DNA of 64,000 bases. It comes from Branchiostoma floridae (taxonomy: Eukaryota > Chordata > Leptocardii > Amphioxiformes > Branchiostomatidae). Location of the stretch: the NCBI RefSeq assembly GCF_000003815.2, contig NC_049987.1, positions 16,376,283 to 16,440,282 on the forward strand, written 5' to 3'. Made by a program: the position numbers and the translations under genes. Positions 35,001 to 44,323 of this stretch are shown here, one piece after another (positions within the stretch are counted from its first letter, which is position 1; the number at the start of each line of letters is the position of its first letter). The notes under the pieces are model-generated. The model had not been told where the DNA came from, did no database searches, and was given only the letters and a program-made list of their open reading frames with translations.

Positions 35001-38000
35001 GCGTTAAATGTTGTTATTGTTCAAGCAATTCTTTTCTTTTGCCAATGGCAAAGAAAGAAAGATACTACATGTATATAGGCATTTGTCAGTCTTGCAAAAC
35101 TATGATAGTGCATATTCTACACAATGTACTTATTGTTTGTTTTTACGCTTTACACTTTATACTTTATACTCAGTTCTGGTGTGATTCTCTACCTTTCTTC
35201 CCCTTTTTCGGAACACTGAAATAATGAAGTCATTGTTGATGGTTCATTCAGAATGTGTTTTCCTATGAAGCCTAATAAGCAATGCTGTTCTGTTGTTTCT
35301 ACCAGCCGTTCTTTAGCCAGTATACTCGTGGCGCCCTGCACGGTGAAGTGGTCCAACTCTTACCAAATCAAGCCCGCGGAGGAGGGAGGAAGGTGTCTGT
35401 ACTTCGTTGCGGCGTCGTCAGGCGACATATTTGTGGTGTTCTCCGCCATCCCGAGGGATAAAAGCACCTGGTACCATCTCCAGATCAGTTACCAGGGTGT
35501 TGCGCTCTACAAGGTAACGCCAATATTTTCTAAAAGCGTTTCAATCACCAACGATGCAATACTATTATCTCCATGAAAAATGGAGATATAGTTACGGGTT
35601 TAGTTTGTGTGTGTGTCTTTGTGTGTGTTTGCATTTCCGGATCCGGATTTTTGTACTCAGGATAACTCAAGAAACTCAAGTGGATTACGATGATACTTTT
35701 TAAAATATCATCGTAGGTACTGGACAGACACAGGTCACTGTTGGGCCCCCCAGTTTGTGACCTTGGTGCTGTAGCACAACTTCTGTTTTTAGTATCTTTC
35801 GGCCTGAACATACTATGGCCTTGTTGGTACAGGAGTCAGATTGTGCTTTCTTAACCACCTTGATGTCACAAGTACTCATCAATTATATTTCACCAACCTT
35901 TGTGTAACATGTCGAACATCCATATCGTGTTTATTGTGCCATTCTTAGGGAATGAAGCTGGTGAAATACGAGGGAGCGAAGAGTGCCCGAAGTCTGGGTG
36001 ACTCCAAACTGTTCCAGCCGTACTTCATTTGCCTGGAGGAAGACAGGGCAAACCAGCGAACCTCCATCAGATATGGCATCGGCTCTGACACTTCCGTAAA
36101 TGACATGTTTAGACTTACCTATCTGCATGGTTATATATGCATATCTATGTAGATTCTGGTGTAGTACTCGTATACCGAGCTACTGTTTATGAATACATTA
36201 AACGATTATTTTAACATTTTCTGCCAACAGGAGAAAGGACTGATCTACATGGTCTACAATGATGCCGGACCACCATTGGGCATCCGTTTCTACTCCTTTG
36301 GCAGCGGGGAAAAGGACGTAGAGATCATGGACGCCCGAATCATCGAGGGAGAGGCACAGGGAGAAATGGAATGTACGGGAGGAACTATCATGAAGGATGG
36401 GAAGTGTGTGGAAGACTGTCACCCAGAGTGTGACGGTGAGCTTTTCCTGGAGTTATGTATATTCATGGTGTTGGAATATTAAAAATATCCTTACTTTGTG
36501 GACAGTGAGAAGCGGTTACTACATCCTTGTATGTATCAGGCAAAAACTGTGACGTACCGGTCTGCCAACCATGCTTCTTTCTCGCTGCCTATATTATATA
36601 GAAGCTGGTCAGCCGTCGAAAGTCAATCACGTCGCCGCGAATATTCAAGAGGCAACGTGATTGGCTCCTCACTTTCCCTCGAACAACAGGAGGGAATATC
36701 TGATTGGCAGGGTATTTGATTGGCTGACTAGGCCTAACGTCAACCATTCAGAAGGGTGATTTAGGCCGGTACGCCAGGGACGTTGCTTGATACTAATAAT
36801 ACATGCAAGCTTTCGGCCGACCTTGGGTGGATGAGCTTTGATGGGCATTTTCATTTTTCACAAAGATGTGTTTTTACCAAACAGGATGTATCCCCATGTC
36901 CCCTGGATCGAAGCTCGACACGGAATGCCGCAGTTGTAAGCAATTGTCTTTCGACAAGGGCGGTGGAGTTATCCAGTGCGTCGCAGAATGCCCAGCCGGT
37001 ACCGAAGCAGCTGACGATGGTGTGACATGCGTATGTAAGGACCTTGTCTTCCACAACGATGACGGAAGTGTCCAATGCGTCACGGCATGCGGACTCGGTT
37101 TCGCACTGGCCTCCGATGGCAAGACTTGCGTTGGTAAGTTCGCCATCTGCCCTTGTACAAGTAAAGTTCCCTACCGAAGATTAATAGTCAATATATTTGT
37201 CCTTTAGACAATAGCTGGTTGCATTTACTAAATACTTGATAAAGAAACCATTTTCACACAGCAATTGCTTAATTTTATAGATTCAAAAATTATATAACTG
37301 AGATCTGAAATCATAACAATAACGAGTTTCAAATTATAATATAGCTGAGATCTCAAACCATAACAATAATAAACTTAGATTCAAAAGATAATATAACTGA
37401 GATCTCAAACCATAGCAATGATGAACTCTCTTCCCCAGATGCTTATCCGGTTTGCCTTTTTTAAGGCTACATAATATTCTACTTTATCAAAGAAAATAAC
37501 GTAGCGAAGAAATGAGTCAAAGTTTAAGGTACTGGATTTTATACTTCTGTATATGTAAATGTTGGCTAGTAAAATTGTAAGGTTTTCAATCGGGGGAGTT
37601 CCTAAGTGCAGATTTCCAAAAATGATATTGAATCCATTCAATTTTAAATTTAGGGTTGTTTTAGTGTGATAGTTTTTAATTTTGTCCCAAAAGGGAGTTA
37701 AATGTGGACATTCCCAAAAAACATACAGGTAAGTTTCTTCTTCCTCATGGCAGAATGAGCATAATGGGGTTTCAATACATTTCCAAATATATAATAACTT
37801 ATTTGTAGGTAAGAACTTGTGCAAAATTTCATACTGGATAAATATAGTTGATGAGTCAATTGTACAGAATGTTATGGAGGAATAAACTTGTTTCCAGGGG
37901 ATAGGGATGTCAAAGAGATACAGCCATTTCAGTTGCACATTGTGTGAGATATCGACCAAATTATAGTATAATAAGAAAAACGTTAACTGATACATGTTCT

Positions 38001-40495
38001 TATTAACCTTCACCTGTTTTAACCAGCAGCTATTTCTCTGTAGAGGTTTACAAACGCTATCAATAACATTGCCACATAACATGGATTTTCATTTTTGGGG
38101 TATGGCAGAAATTAATTGTTTATATCTAAAACAATCACAAATAGCACCATATTTTTTTTTCAAAATTCAAAGTAAGGACAGAAATACAAGAAAAACTTTC
38201 TAAATCTTTGAGGAGGGCAAAGAAAGATGCTAGAGTAGGAGTGAAGGGTAAGTCAGTATCATCTGCGAACTGAGGAATTTTAGTACTCTTTCCAAAAATT
38301 GACAGGCCGGTCAAATCTTCATTACCACGGACCTTAATAGCTAACATTTCTACTGCAATTATGAACAGGTAGGGGCTGAGGGGACAGCCTTGTCTAACTC
38401 CACGATGTAAACAGAAAGGTTGAGATATATATCCATTGTTTAAAACAGAACTTGTAATTTCATTATATAAGACTTTCACCCAAGCTGAAAATTCAGGTCC
38501 GAAGTTTAAAAAGTTTAATGATTTTATAATAAAGTCCCATATTATAGAATCGAATGCTTTTTATAGTCCGAAATAAAGATAAGTCCTGTTTTAGTTTTTT
38601 GTTCTTTTTCATAATGGTCAATCAAACCGAGTATACGTCTGATGCTCTCACCAATAAATCTGCCCTGAATGAATCGACTTTGGTCTTTATCAATAATGTG
38701 TGGTATGACAGATATGGCAGACATTTAGAAAGTATTCTGGTATCGCAGCACAGCAAATTTAGTGGTCTCCAGTTATCTAGTAATGTAGGGTCTTTATCTT
38801 GACCATTTCCCCCCTGCTTGAATGATAAAGAAATAGCACCGTGACTTTGGGTATTTGTCAAAAAACCTTAGGTCAATGAAAAATTAAAACATTGTAACAT
38901 CGGAGCTTTAAATACTGAAAAAAGCTGTTTATACACTTCCACAGGAATCCCATCCAACCCGGGCGATTTCCACTTGAAAAAGAGTTGATAGCATTTAGCG
39001 ATTCATCTTCTGTGATAAGGCCCTCTCAAGTTTCCCTTTGGTCTTCCGACAATAATCTTTGGGGAAAAGTCTTGACAATTTTCAGGTGTTCGGGGTACCT
39101 TGGGATTGGGGGCGGTTTTTATGAAAAGACCTGTCTTCTTATAAATATGTGTTGAACTTCCAATACGCCCTCCCCCTTGGAAAATCTGCAGTGACAAATG
39201 ATAAAGAAATTAATCTGTGATCGGAACTAAAACTTTCTGCGATTATACATTTATTAATTCTATTTATCAAAGGAAAACTTACTAAAAAGTAATCTATCCT
39301 ACTAGCTTGGAGTCTACGACGCTGTTCACGTATATTTACTAAATCCTTTTATTTTACAGTGGCTAGTAAGTGGAGAATTGACACAAAGTGTGGAAGGAAT
39401 GCTCCAGCCCCAGGAGCGAACCCCGGATGGTGTGATCCTAATTCAAATCGGCCCTGTTGTTCAGAGTACGGATGGTGCGGGGCCACGACAAGTCACTGCA
39501 CTTGCAGTAAATGTGTTGACTATCGCACAAAGGTATGAGTCGATGATAACGGATACTTAAACATGATTCTGTACCTTGAAGCAGCGTAAATGCGTCTACA
39601 GCATCGTAATAAGAGTATACAAACACTGGCATATTGCGTATTCGATGACTTTCAACCGTATCATGCCCTTATACCAAACTACTCTTTCTGTATGGTATTA
39701 AATAACGTTTATTGCAGATTCTTGCCCGTGAGCTAATTGTAGGTAACATGATGGATACAAACAGTGAAATAGCAATATCACAAGTGTAGTAAAGGTATTA
39801 AAAGCTAACTATAGATCCTAGGTTATTGGAAAAACAAACACGGAGGTAGGTTACTAGGATATTCTTTCCTGTTGCTAGCCAAGTCTAAAACATGTTGGAC
39901 CCCTGTGCCCTCGTATTACAACCGAATGACCTGGCATAAAGGTGCCTTGATCATATGCCCTAATATATGCAAAAAGCGCAATAACAGTTTTGGCATACAG
40001 TACAACAAAATGTTTAATTTTGCGATTTTTATGCCATTTTTTAACAAATAAAAGTACATTTTGGCTCCTTTACGCTGGTTTAAAACCAATTGAGCTGAAA
40101 TCTGGCATAGGAGTGCCATCTACATTATGCATAATCAATTTTTGGACTTTGGTGACTATTTCAAAGTCTTTCAGTGAGGTTATTTTTAGACTGGTCTAAT
40201 TCGCAATTTTGCATGGGGTGTGCTGGAAGAGTCCATTGGCATTTTTTAAATCCTCTTTTGGACTTTGGTGATTAAGTCAAAGTCCTATCTTAGCAGGCGT
40301 ATTTTTGGACTTTACATATGGCTATCTAAGGAAGAGTTCATTTCTGCACACGGGGGGGGGGGGATATTGTCAACACAAAATTCGAGTGAAGTTTCTTTTT
40401 TTTATATGCCATTCTATTAGAGCTAGACTAGAGGCCACTGCGGAGGCAAGCCCAGTCACGGACCTACGCCCTGTTGTGCCGACGGCGGTTGGTGA
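17078..40495 (+). CDS. Secreted MACPF-domain protein with FA-methyltransferase-like, Cys-rich and hevein-like regions (25 coding exons)
   Basis: Exons as I splice them: 17078-17207, 17810-17926, 18624-18797, 18981-19048, 19410-19507, 19925-20075, 23302-23414, 23820-23967, 24536-24609, 25300-25406, 25551-25789, 26181-26425, 26719-26814, 30299-30392, 32577-32714, 32951-33030, 33616-33700, 34108-34194, 34806-34894, 35306-35513, 35949-36095, 36231-36435, 36885-37133, 39360-39532, 40427-40495. All junctions are GT-AG and all phases match, giving about 1127 residues from ATG to TGA. MACPF proteins oligomerise on membranes and insert beta-hairpins to make pores. The extra C-terminal domains could direct such an effector to glycan or lipid surfaces, as an immune or developmental protein; that role is inference. 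The last exon is the least certain, because its acceptor (gagctag) is weak and an alternative end exists. The domains are listed as separate entries. Confidence 0.8.
20168..21346. mobile_element. Merlin-like non-autonomous element with 10-bp subterminal repeats (copy 2)
   Basis: Left end GGTCTCACTAAATACCG and right end, the reverse complement of GGGTCTCACTAAATACCG, are flanked by an exact 9-bp direct repeat, GCTGGAAGC (20159-20167 and 21347-21355). Inside both ends are tandem ACCGAAAACA decamers (20178-20290, and inverted at 21130-21340). It lies in the intron between MACPF exons 6 and 7. The end sequence GGGTCT, the CCGAAA motif and the decamer design are shared with the element at 4396-5826, so the two are one broad group. 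No transposase ORF is seen. Confidence 0.85.
20755..20845. repeat. Small hairpin MITE with CCAAGCAGA ends
   Basis: CCAAGCAGAG at 20755 and CTCTGCTTGG ending at 20845 form inverted ends around about 70 bp, nested in the Merlin-like element. The same terminal motif occurs at 42472-42683 and 52769-53141. Confidence 0.55.
21960..23092. repeat. Interspersed repeat, two diverged copies, ending in ACAGACAC and a CCTCCATG hairpin
   Basis: Blocks at 21960-22160 and 22610-22790 share TTATGCAAAT, CATCTTTGCC/CATTGTCTAAGG, TTATCCTCTT and TGACAAAAA(C/T)GCCCCTGC. The second ends with tandem ACACAGAC and a hairpin, AACCTCCATGACATTTCATGGAGGT (23064-23089). Related ends are visible at 35560-35720 and 49640-49770. 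It occupies the MACPF intron 6. Confidence 0.5.
24925..25190. repeat. MITE with CAACTGGATATGATTTTGGAAAC ends
   Basis: CAACTGGATATGATTTTGG (24931) and CCAAAATATCCAGTTG (ending 25180) are inverted copies around about 200 bp, in the intron between MACPF exons 9 and 10. The extended ends carry CGGTCAGAC/GTCTGACCG. The same end sequence forms a compact hairpin at 49499-49563. Confidence 0.6.
27055..30275. mobile_element. Foldback-like element C with 152-bp repeats, in MACPF intron 13
   Basis: Arms 27174-27545 and 29870-30230 are inverted copies (for example GTGTC(T/A)GGCATTTCGCCGT, AGATTTCGTGATG and CCCGCGGGCCCGTTTCAAC). They enclose two arrays of a 152-bp unit that point in opposite directions: about five units at 27545-28270 and about ten at 28365-29880, with the orientation switch hidden in the gap 28271-28364. 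The left tip is hidden in the gap 27074-27173. The right tip ends near 30270, less than 30 bp before the acceptor of exon 14. There is no transposase. Confidence 0.85.
27545..29880. repeat. 152-bp tandem repeat rich in CTACA/TGTAG palindromes
   Basis: Units recur every 152 bp (for example at 28656, 28808, 28960, 29112, 29264), with one of 158 and one of 143. Each holds GGATGGTCCGCTTCCTGTGT followed by many CTACA and TGTAG pairs that can fold on themselves (such as TTGTAGAAATGTGTAGAATTTCTACAA, 3-5 bp loops). The short open frames inside are not genes: the period is not a multiple of three and each copy ends at the same place. Confidence 0.9.
31096..32239. mobile_element. TIR element rich in AATCCGATT, in MACPF intron 14
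   Basis: Left GCAAGTGAGTTAAACGAGG (31096) and right GTTTAACTCACTTGC (ending 32239) are inverted, followed by AATCCGATT on both sides. AATCCGATT or its inverse recurs at least eight times in the outer 170 bp, along with a CCACCTCGCGAGGTGG palindrome (31202-31217). An open frame of 192 codons from 31185 has no recognised motif. Superfamily unclear; PIF/Harbinger-like is one option. Flanks are A- and T-rich and no target duplication could be fixed. Confidence 0.7.
32577..34894 (+). other. MACPF gene exons 15-19: linker region of unknown fold
   Basis: The region encodes about 160 residues: FRLTGGKPGCTTEDLGVKGG, YPTWLELINGDTYKIIFDIP, then WNCHIAGAPMHMYNSRNNGG and SCFGFVMTYDEASGTFDVTP. The alternating hydrophobic pattern with Cys pairs suggests a small beta-rich extracellular domain. 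I do not recognise the family. Exon 18 is preceded by a 56-bp duplication that repeats its own 3' splice site. Confidence 0.55.
33440..33466. repeat. Short GGTCC/GGACC palindrome
   Basis: CCAGGTTCAGGTCCGGACCTGGACC contains the 14-bp perfect palindrome CAGGTCCGGACCTG. It lies in intron 16 of the MACPF gene. No function is assigned. Confidence 0.6.
35306..36435 (+). other. MACPF gene exons 20-22: farnesoic-acid-methyltransferase-like (FAMeT) domain
   Basis: Exons 20-22 encode about 185 residues with the run CLYFVAASSGDIFVVFSAIP, WYHLQISYQG, FICLEE, IRYGIGSDT, IYMVYNDAGPPLGIRFYSFG. The pattern (hydrophobic strand, 'D-I-x-V-x-F-S', a YxIxIG-like strand, I-x-x-G-x-G, then G-I-x-F-Y-S) resembles the Methyltransf_FA (farnesoic acid O-methyltransferase) domain, which occurs in many secreted animal proteins as a non-catalytic beta-sandwich. 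Exon 20 has two in-frame acceptors 15 bp apart (exon from 35306 or 35321). Confidence 0.5.
37279..37430. repeat. Three tandem about 55-bp units at the LINE 3' end
   Basis: Units share ATAT(A/G)(A/G)CTGAGATCT(G/C)AAA(T/C)CATA(A/G)CAAT. They lie between MACPF exon 23 and the C-terminal end of the antisense LINE, where a LINE 3' UTR is expected. Confidence 0.6.
37405..39350 (-). pseudogene. L1/Tx1-like LINE fragment, antisense in MACPF intron 23
   Basis: The minus-strand reading begins at about 39350 with the end of an AP-endonuclease (LQASRIDYFLVSFP, SDHRLISLSL). Reverse transcriptase follows: LLDNWRPLNLLCCD, RFIQGRFIGESIR, RGVRQGCPLSPYLFIIAVEM, PQFADDTDL. A C-terminal region ends with a Cys/His knuckle (LCSFCHEEEETYLYVFWECP). 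This order and the FADDT core fit the L1/Tx1 group. Several frameshifts and stops break it. Its 5'-truncated end lies about 10 bp before the acceptor of MACPF exon 24. Confidence 0.75.
39950..40375 (-). repeat. Tandem repeat family with GGACTCTTCC motif (copy set 1)
   Basis: Reverse-complement units carry ATTTTTGGACTTTGG, TTAGACTGGTCTAATT, TGCAATTTT and GGAAGAGTCCATT, and end in a run of G. The same units, in opposite orientation, are at 54353-54850. It fills the last intron of the MACPF gene, just before exon 25. Confidence 0.65.
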
Positions 40496-41628
40496 ACAAC
40501 ACGGCGGGTCACTTCATCTGCTGAAAGGACTACAGAAAGTCATAAATCATCGAATTTCTCTCGTTGAATTGTCATCATTTACGTATATCAAGCAATAACC
40601 GTTATGTATCGGCCTGCAATCTGTCCTTGCATTTGTCAGCCATCAGCCAATCAGTTACCAACCTATCTATTTTATGTTAATACTGGTGTCTAGAATGCTA
40701 GCGCTGTCGTTCGATGATTATCAGGGCTTTTAATAAACGGGTTTGATTATGAATTAGAGATTGTTTACATTTATGGTGATTCGTAGCTTATAATCGTAGC
40801 TTTGTTCTTATTTGTTAAGTTATAATGTGTTTGATATACAAGGGACAGTCAGAAAGTAATGCCATATTAGGTGCATTTTTAATAAAATGTGTTGAAATTT
40901 GGCACACATGTAAAAGAACATATCTCCTTGTTTATTGAGACTGTTAATTTCATCAATTTGTTGTCCAATTTCTACTGGCGAATGAGTTGATTTCAAGATG
41001 AAGGAAGACACCCTTACTTTCTGACTTACCTTCGTATCATGTAATGATAATATGATGTTAATAATGGGTATGGATGCGTATGCTTGCCAGATTTGGTCTA
41101 CACCAATGAAAGGTTTATAGATTGTAAGGTTTGTATAGCCTCTACCAGGCTCCGTGGTAAAAATATAATAAATATTTATTAAATATGTAAAATGACCCTA
41201 AAAATATAATAAATATTTTCACCCTGTAACATTATATAACAACTAGTTCTGTCGCCTAACACGTTTGTCCGTTTTGTATTGTTGACACTAGGTGTATTTT
41301 CGGCGGTGACGTTTTATGAATTTTTCGTGTTATATTTCTGATATTTTTATCCACAATAAAGTACAATGAATGTTGACCTGAACTATTTGTAGGTTTCGTA
41401 CATTTTACGTGGCAGAGAATGACTGCTTGATTTTGATGATGTATGTAGCGAGTTTCACTTCCTCATTTCTGACTTGCAATTGACCTAAAGTTACCTTAGA
41501 ACAATCGTACCTTGCGTGTTATAGGTTGCATTGAGACACGTATTTGTAAATTACTAATCTGTAAAAGGTAATCTATATTTTATCAGCAGATGTTTATTTG
41601 AGAGACAGACAGAGAGAGACAGAAAGAA
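40496..41628. other. Intergenic DNA with a small mariner-like hairpin MITE
   Basis: No gene is seen. At 40847-41026 the inverted ends AGTCAGAAAGTAA enclose about 150 bp, the kind of end found on mariner-type MITEs. The stretch is otherwise AT-rich. Confidence 0.5.
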
Positions 41629-41643
41629 ATACAAAAACATAAA

Positions 41644-41680
<37 letters not shown>
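41629..41680. repeat. (GA)n microsatellite
   Basis: Nearly pure GA dinucleotides from about 41648 to 41679, preceded by a degenerate GACAGA tract. Confidence 0.9.
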
Positions 41681-41681
<1 letters not shown>

Positions 41682-42471
41682 CGCGTCAGGGCAAATTACA
41701 TTGTATGTTACGACCACCCAAGGACAAGTGCATGTGAAAGAGATACAGATTTACTCTCAAATCAATGACTAAACAAAGCACCGTTTCAAATGTGGAAATA
41801 GAATCATTATGATATCAGTTGAGTGGACGATCTCGAAGTCACGAACTGCATGACGGTTGTGTCGATACAAAGATGGCGACCATGCAGAGGTGGGCGAGAA
41901 GACTACGAAGATCCTTCTTTGTAGTTAGTTTCACCGAGTTTCATGTAAGTACAAGAGTACAGACATAAGATCTGGCACATTCACATTGTATGTATTACGT
42001 TCATATATGACATTGTGACGTTTACTGTTAGCCTATATACAAGCTACATGTCTACTACATTTACTAACTACCAGCGAATTGGGGAGGGGGGCTTCGTATG
42101 GGAAGCTATATCAGATTCATCTCTTCTTCTTCTAACATATTTCTTTTCAAGTCTGTATCTAAAGTAATAATGATAAAAATCAACACAGTGTCCGAGCTTT
42201 TAGATGAGTTTCCCGTCTTCAAAGTTGCCTCTGTCACTGAGATAATACAAATGTAGCAAACAATAAGATTATCTCCGGCTGTATATAATATTGTACCCAT
42301 TTCGATTGGTAAAATGTTCCCATGTTTGGACTAGTCTTCTGTAAGTCTTATTACAATCCACGGAAGTTTAAACGACTTAAGAAAATAACAACGCTTACGC
42401 TTGGTGTCTTGCGTTGCGAATCGTCTAGACTGTGATGTCCATGCGTCCGCCATGTTGTATCCGCGCCGGTA

Positions 42472-42683
42472 TCCAAGCAGATGTTTGCAGGGACGTTGAA
42501 TGGAACCTCCTTGGTATTTATTACAGTTCCAGGGTTCAGCGCATTTTATTGTATTTGTGATGTGTTTTTTTTAAACAAACTGTTAAGAATAGAGTTAAAA
42601 AATTGTTAATTTTTTTTAAAGTACTAAATGTAGAAACAGAAGCAAAATACTAACAATGATCCGGGTGCTAGCATCTGCTTGGA
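42472..42683. repeat. MITE with TCCAAGCAGATG ends
   Basis: TCCAAGCAGATG at 42472 and CATCTGCTTGGA ending at 42683 are perfect 12-bp inverted ends around about 190 bp of AT-rich DNA without an ORF. Confidence 0.65.
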
Positions 42684-42815
42684 GATCAGCAAAGTCAGCC
42701 GTCCCGTCATGCAGCACGCTGCTGACATAACTTTGGTTCAGTTTGATGAAAGAAGTCGTAATAACCAAGTGGCATTTTATGAATTAAGTAGCAACATTAC
42801 ACAATCAATATCTTT

Positions 42816-43052
42816 GTGAGTGAGTGAGTGAGTGAGTGAGTGAGTGAGTGAGTGAGTCAATGAGTGATTGAGTGTGTGAGTGAGTGATTGAGTGGGTGAG
42901 TGAGTGTGTGTGAGTGTGAGTGAGTGAGTGAGTGAGTGAGTCAATGAGTGATTGAGTGTGTGAGTGAGTGATTGAGTGGGTGAGTGAGTGAGTGTGTGTG
43001 AGTGTGAGTGAGTGAGTGAGTGAGTGAGTGAGTGAGTGAGTGAGTGAGTGAG
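42816..43052. repeat. (TGAG)n minisatellite with higher-order pattern
   Basis: TGAG tetramers with variants TCAATGAGTGATTGAGTG form a longer repeated block of about 100 bp, present twice (42840-42940 and 42930-43010). The minus-strand Ser/Leu/Thr/His frame here is a product of the repeat. Confidence 0.9.
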
Positions 43053-43685
43053 TACTTACGGTACCTATCACTGGTTTTGATTTAAGTGCTGGATAACAGC
43101 CTTATGCCCTCTTCTCTACACCATCAGCCATTGCAAAAATACTAAGTCTGACTTACTACTCAAATACAGCACAAGTATGGTCAAGATGTTAAATATGTTT
43201 ATTTGTCAATGTCTTACAATGAAGAAAGTTTTAGATACTAATTAAATGTGTTCAATAAGCAAATTAAGTCTACTTGCATAAGCAAGATATGACATGTTCG
43301 TTTCATCTTTTTAAAATCGTGAAAACGACTACCCCTAAATAATTGAAATGTGCTGTAGATTATTTTTTGGATTGAATTGACAGTTGCACATGAACGAACG
43401 CAACTGATTTGTTTTATTATATTGTATAACATAAACCATACATTATTGAATCCTTTTTATCCTATACCTTCCTAGAAGCGAGAAACAAGTTGAACCGTTA
43501 CATACTAATATGCATATTAATTAGTCTCTGTAGAAATTTTGCCCTATCGCTATGACCTGTACTTAGCCGTCATGTGTAGCAGATAACTCTTGCTAAGCAG
43601 CTTTGATAATTGCTTCTGTTATACAAGTTCTTGGGTTCTGCACAGACGAATTGAATTCTTGATTGCTGGTCCCGTTGTTCGTCTA

Positions 43686-44258
43686 CTAGAGTTCGTTTTT
43701 CTCCTTCTTTTGCTCTATCCTCAGATCGACATTTTGTTCCAGTGCCAGTTTTTGTGACTCTTGATCATGATAGATTTGACGTACAATGCCTTCCATTTCA
43801 GAAGGTGAATAGCGAGGCTTTGAGTGTTTCTCCAGGACACGGTTAGTATCAGTAGACACCCAGCCACGTTGTTCGTGCTCTGTGGTTTTCTCCCATGTAT
43901 CCGTAGCGGTGGCTATATTCTGGAAAGCCTGAACTTGCTCACGTTTCAGTGACAGTCTCTCCTGTACAACTTGCAGTTGGTGGTTTATACGATCATGTTC
44001 AAGAGACAGTTGTTCTTTTTTTACTTCTGCATCCAAGCTTGCCATCTTCAGTTGCCGACTCTCCTGGTCACGTTCCAAAGCCAACCGTTCCTTTTCAACT
44101 TCCAGATCCTTACTTGCCACGTTCAGGCGTTGGGTTTCAACATCACGATTAGCTTCCAGTCTCTGGCCTTCTAACTTAAGGCGTTCCATTTCAAGTGCTG
44201 CTTTGTTTGAATCATGTAGGTAAAATAAAAAGCCTACGGCGAAAATAACAATAGTCAT
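43686..44258 (-). CDS. Membrane-anchored coiled-coil protein, unknown
   Basis: The minus-strand ORF starts at an ATG at 44258, though the frame stays open upstream to about 44320. The first 15 residues, with the upstream LFALALSVIIM, form one hydrophobic segment (MTIVIFAVGFLFYLHD). Residues about 20-120 are a long, highly charged coiled coil with an 8-9 residue rhythm (LEVEKERLALERDQESRQLK, EVKKEQLSLEHD). The tail is Glu/Lys-rich and ends with KKEKNEL. A single TM followed by a heptad coil suggests an organelle- or plasma-membrane tether. I do not recognise a family. The 5' end may have been cut by the LINE fragment starting at 44324 on the other strand. Confidence 0.5.
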   Translation of the reverse strand: MTIVIFAVGFLFYLHDSNKAALEMERLKLEGQRLEANRDVETQRLNVASKDLEVEKERLALERDQESRQLKMASLDAEVKKEQLSLEHDRINHQLQVVQERLSLKREQVQAFQNIATATDTWEKTTEHEQRGWVSTDTNRVLEKHSKPRYSPSEMEGIVRQIYHDQESQKLALEQNVDLRIEQKKEKNEL

Positions 44259-44323
44259 GATAATGACAGAGAGAGCCAGAGCGAAAAGTTGACGGTAACT
44301 GAGATTGATGATGAAAACTATGA

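Larger units (their letters stand above)
36885..40495 (+). other. MACPF gene exons 23-25: Cys-rich region and hevein-like domain
   Basis: Exons 22-23 encode two Cys-rich units: CxxC near ECRSC, then IQCVAECPAGTEAADDGVTC and VQCVTACGLGFALASDGKTC, similar to furin-like/growth-factor-receptor Cys repeats. Exon 24 encodes CGRNAPAPGANPGWCD, PCCSEYGWCGATTSHC, CTCSKCVDYR: the CCS-x-GWCG core of hevein (chitin-binding) domains, in the extended form with DC/SC-x-x-C-x-DYR seen in marine invertebrate proteins. The exon 25 frame, in phase from an acceptor ending at 40426, adds GHCGGKPSHGPTPCCADGGW and a stop at 40493-40495. Confidence 0.7.

Noticed and set aside
35253..35305. Upstream in-frame ATG at 35253 as the start of a separate gene
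   Set aside because: It lies in an intron; the acceptors at 35305 and 35320 fit phase and continue the MACPF gene.
42805..43071. Ser/Leu/Thr/His repeat ORF
   Set aside because: Translation of a TGAG minisatellite.
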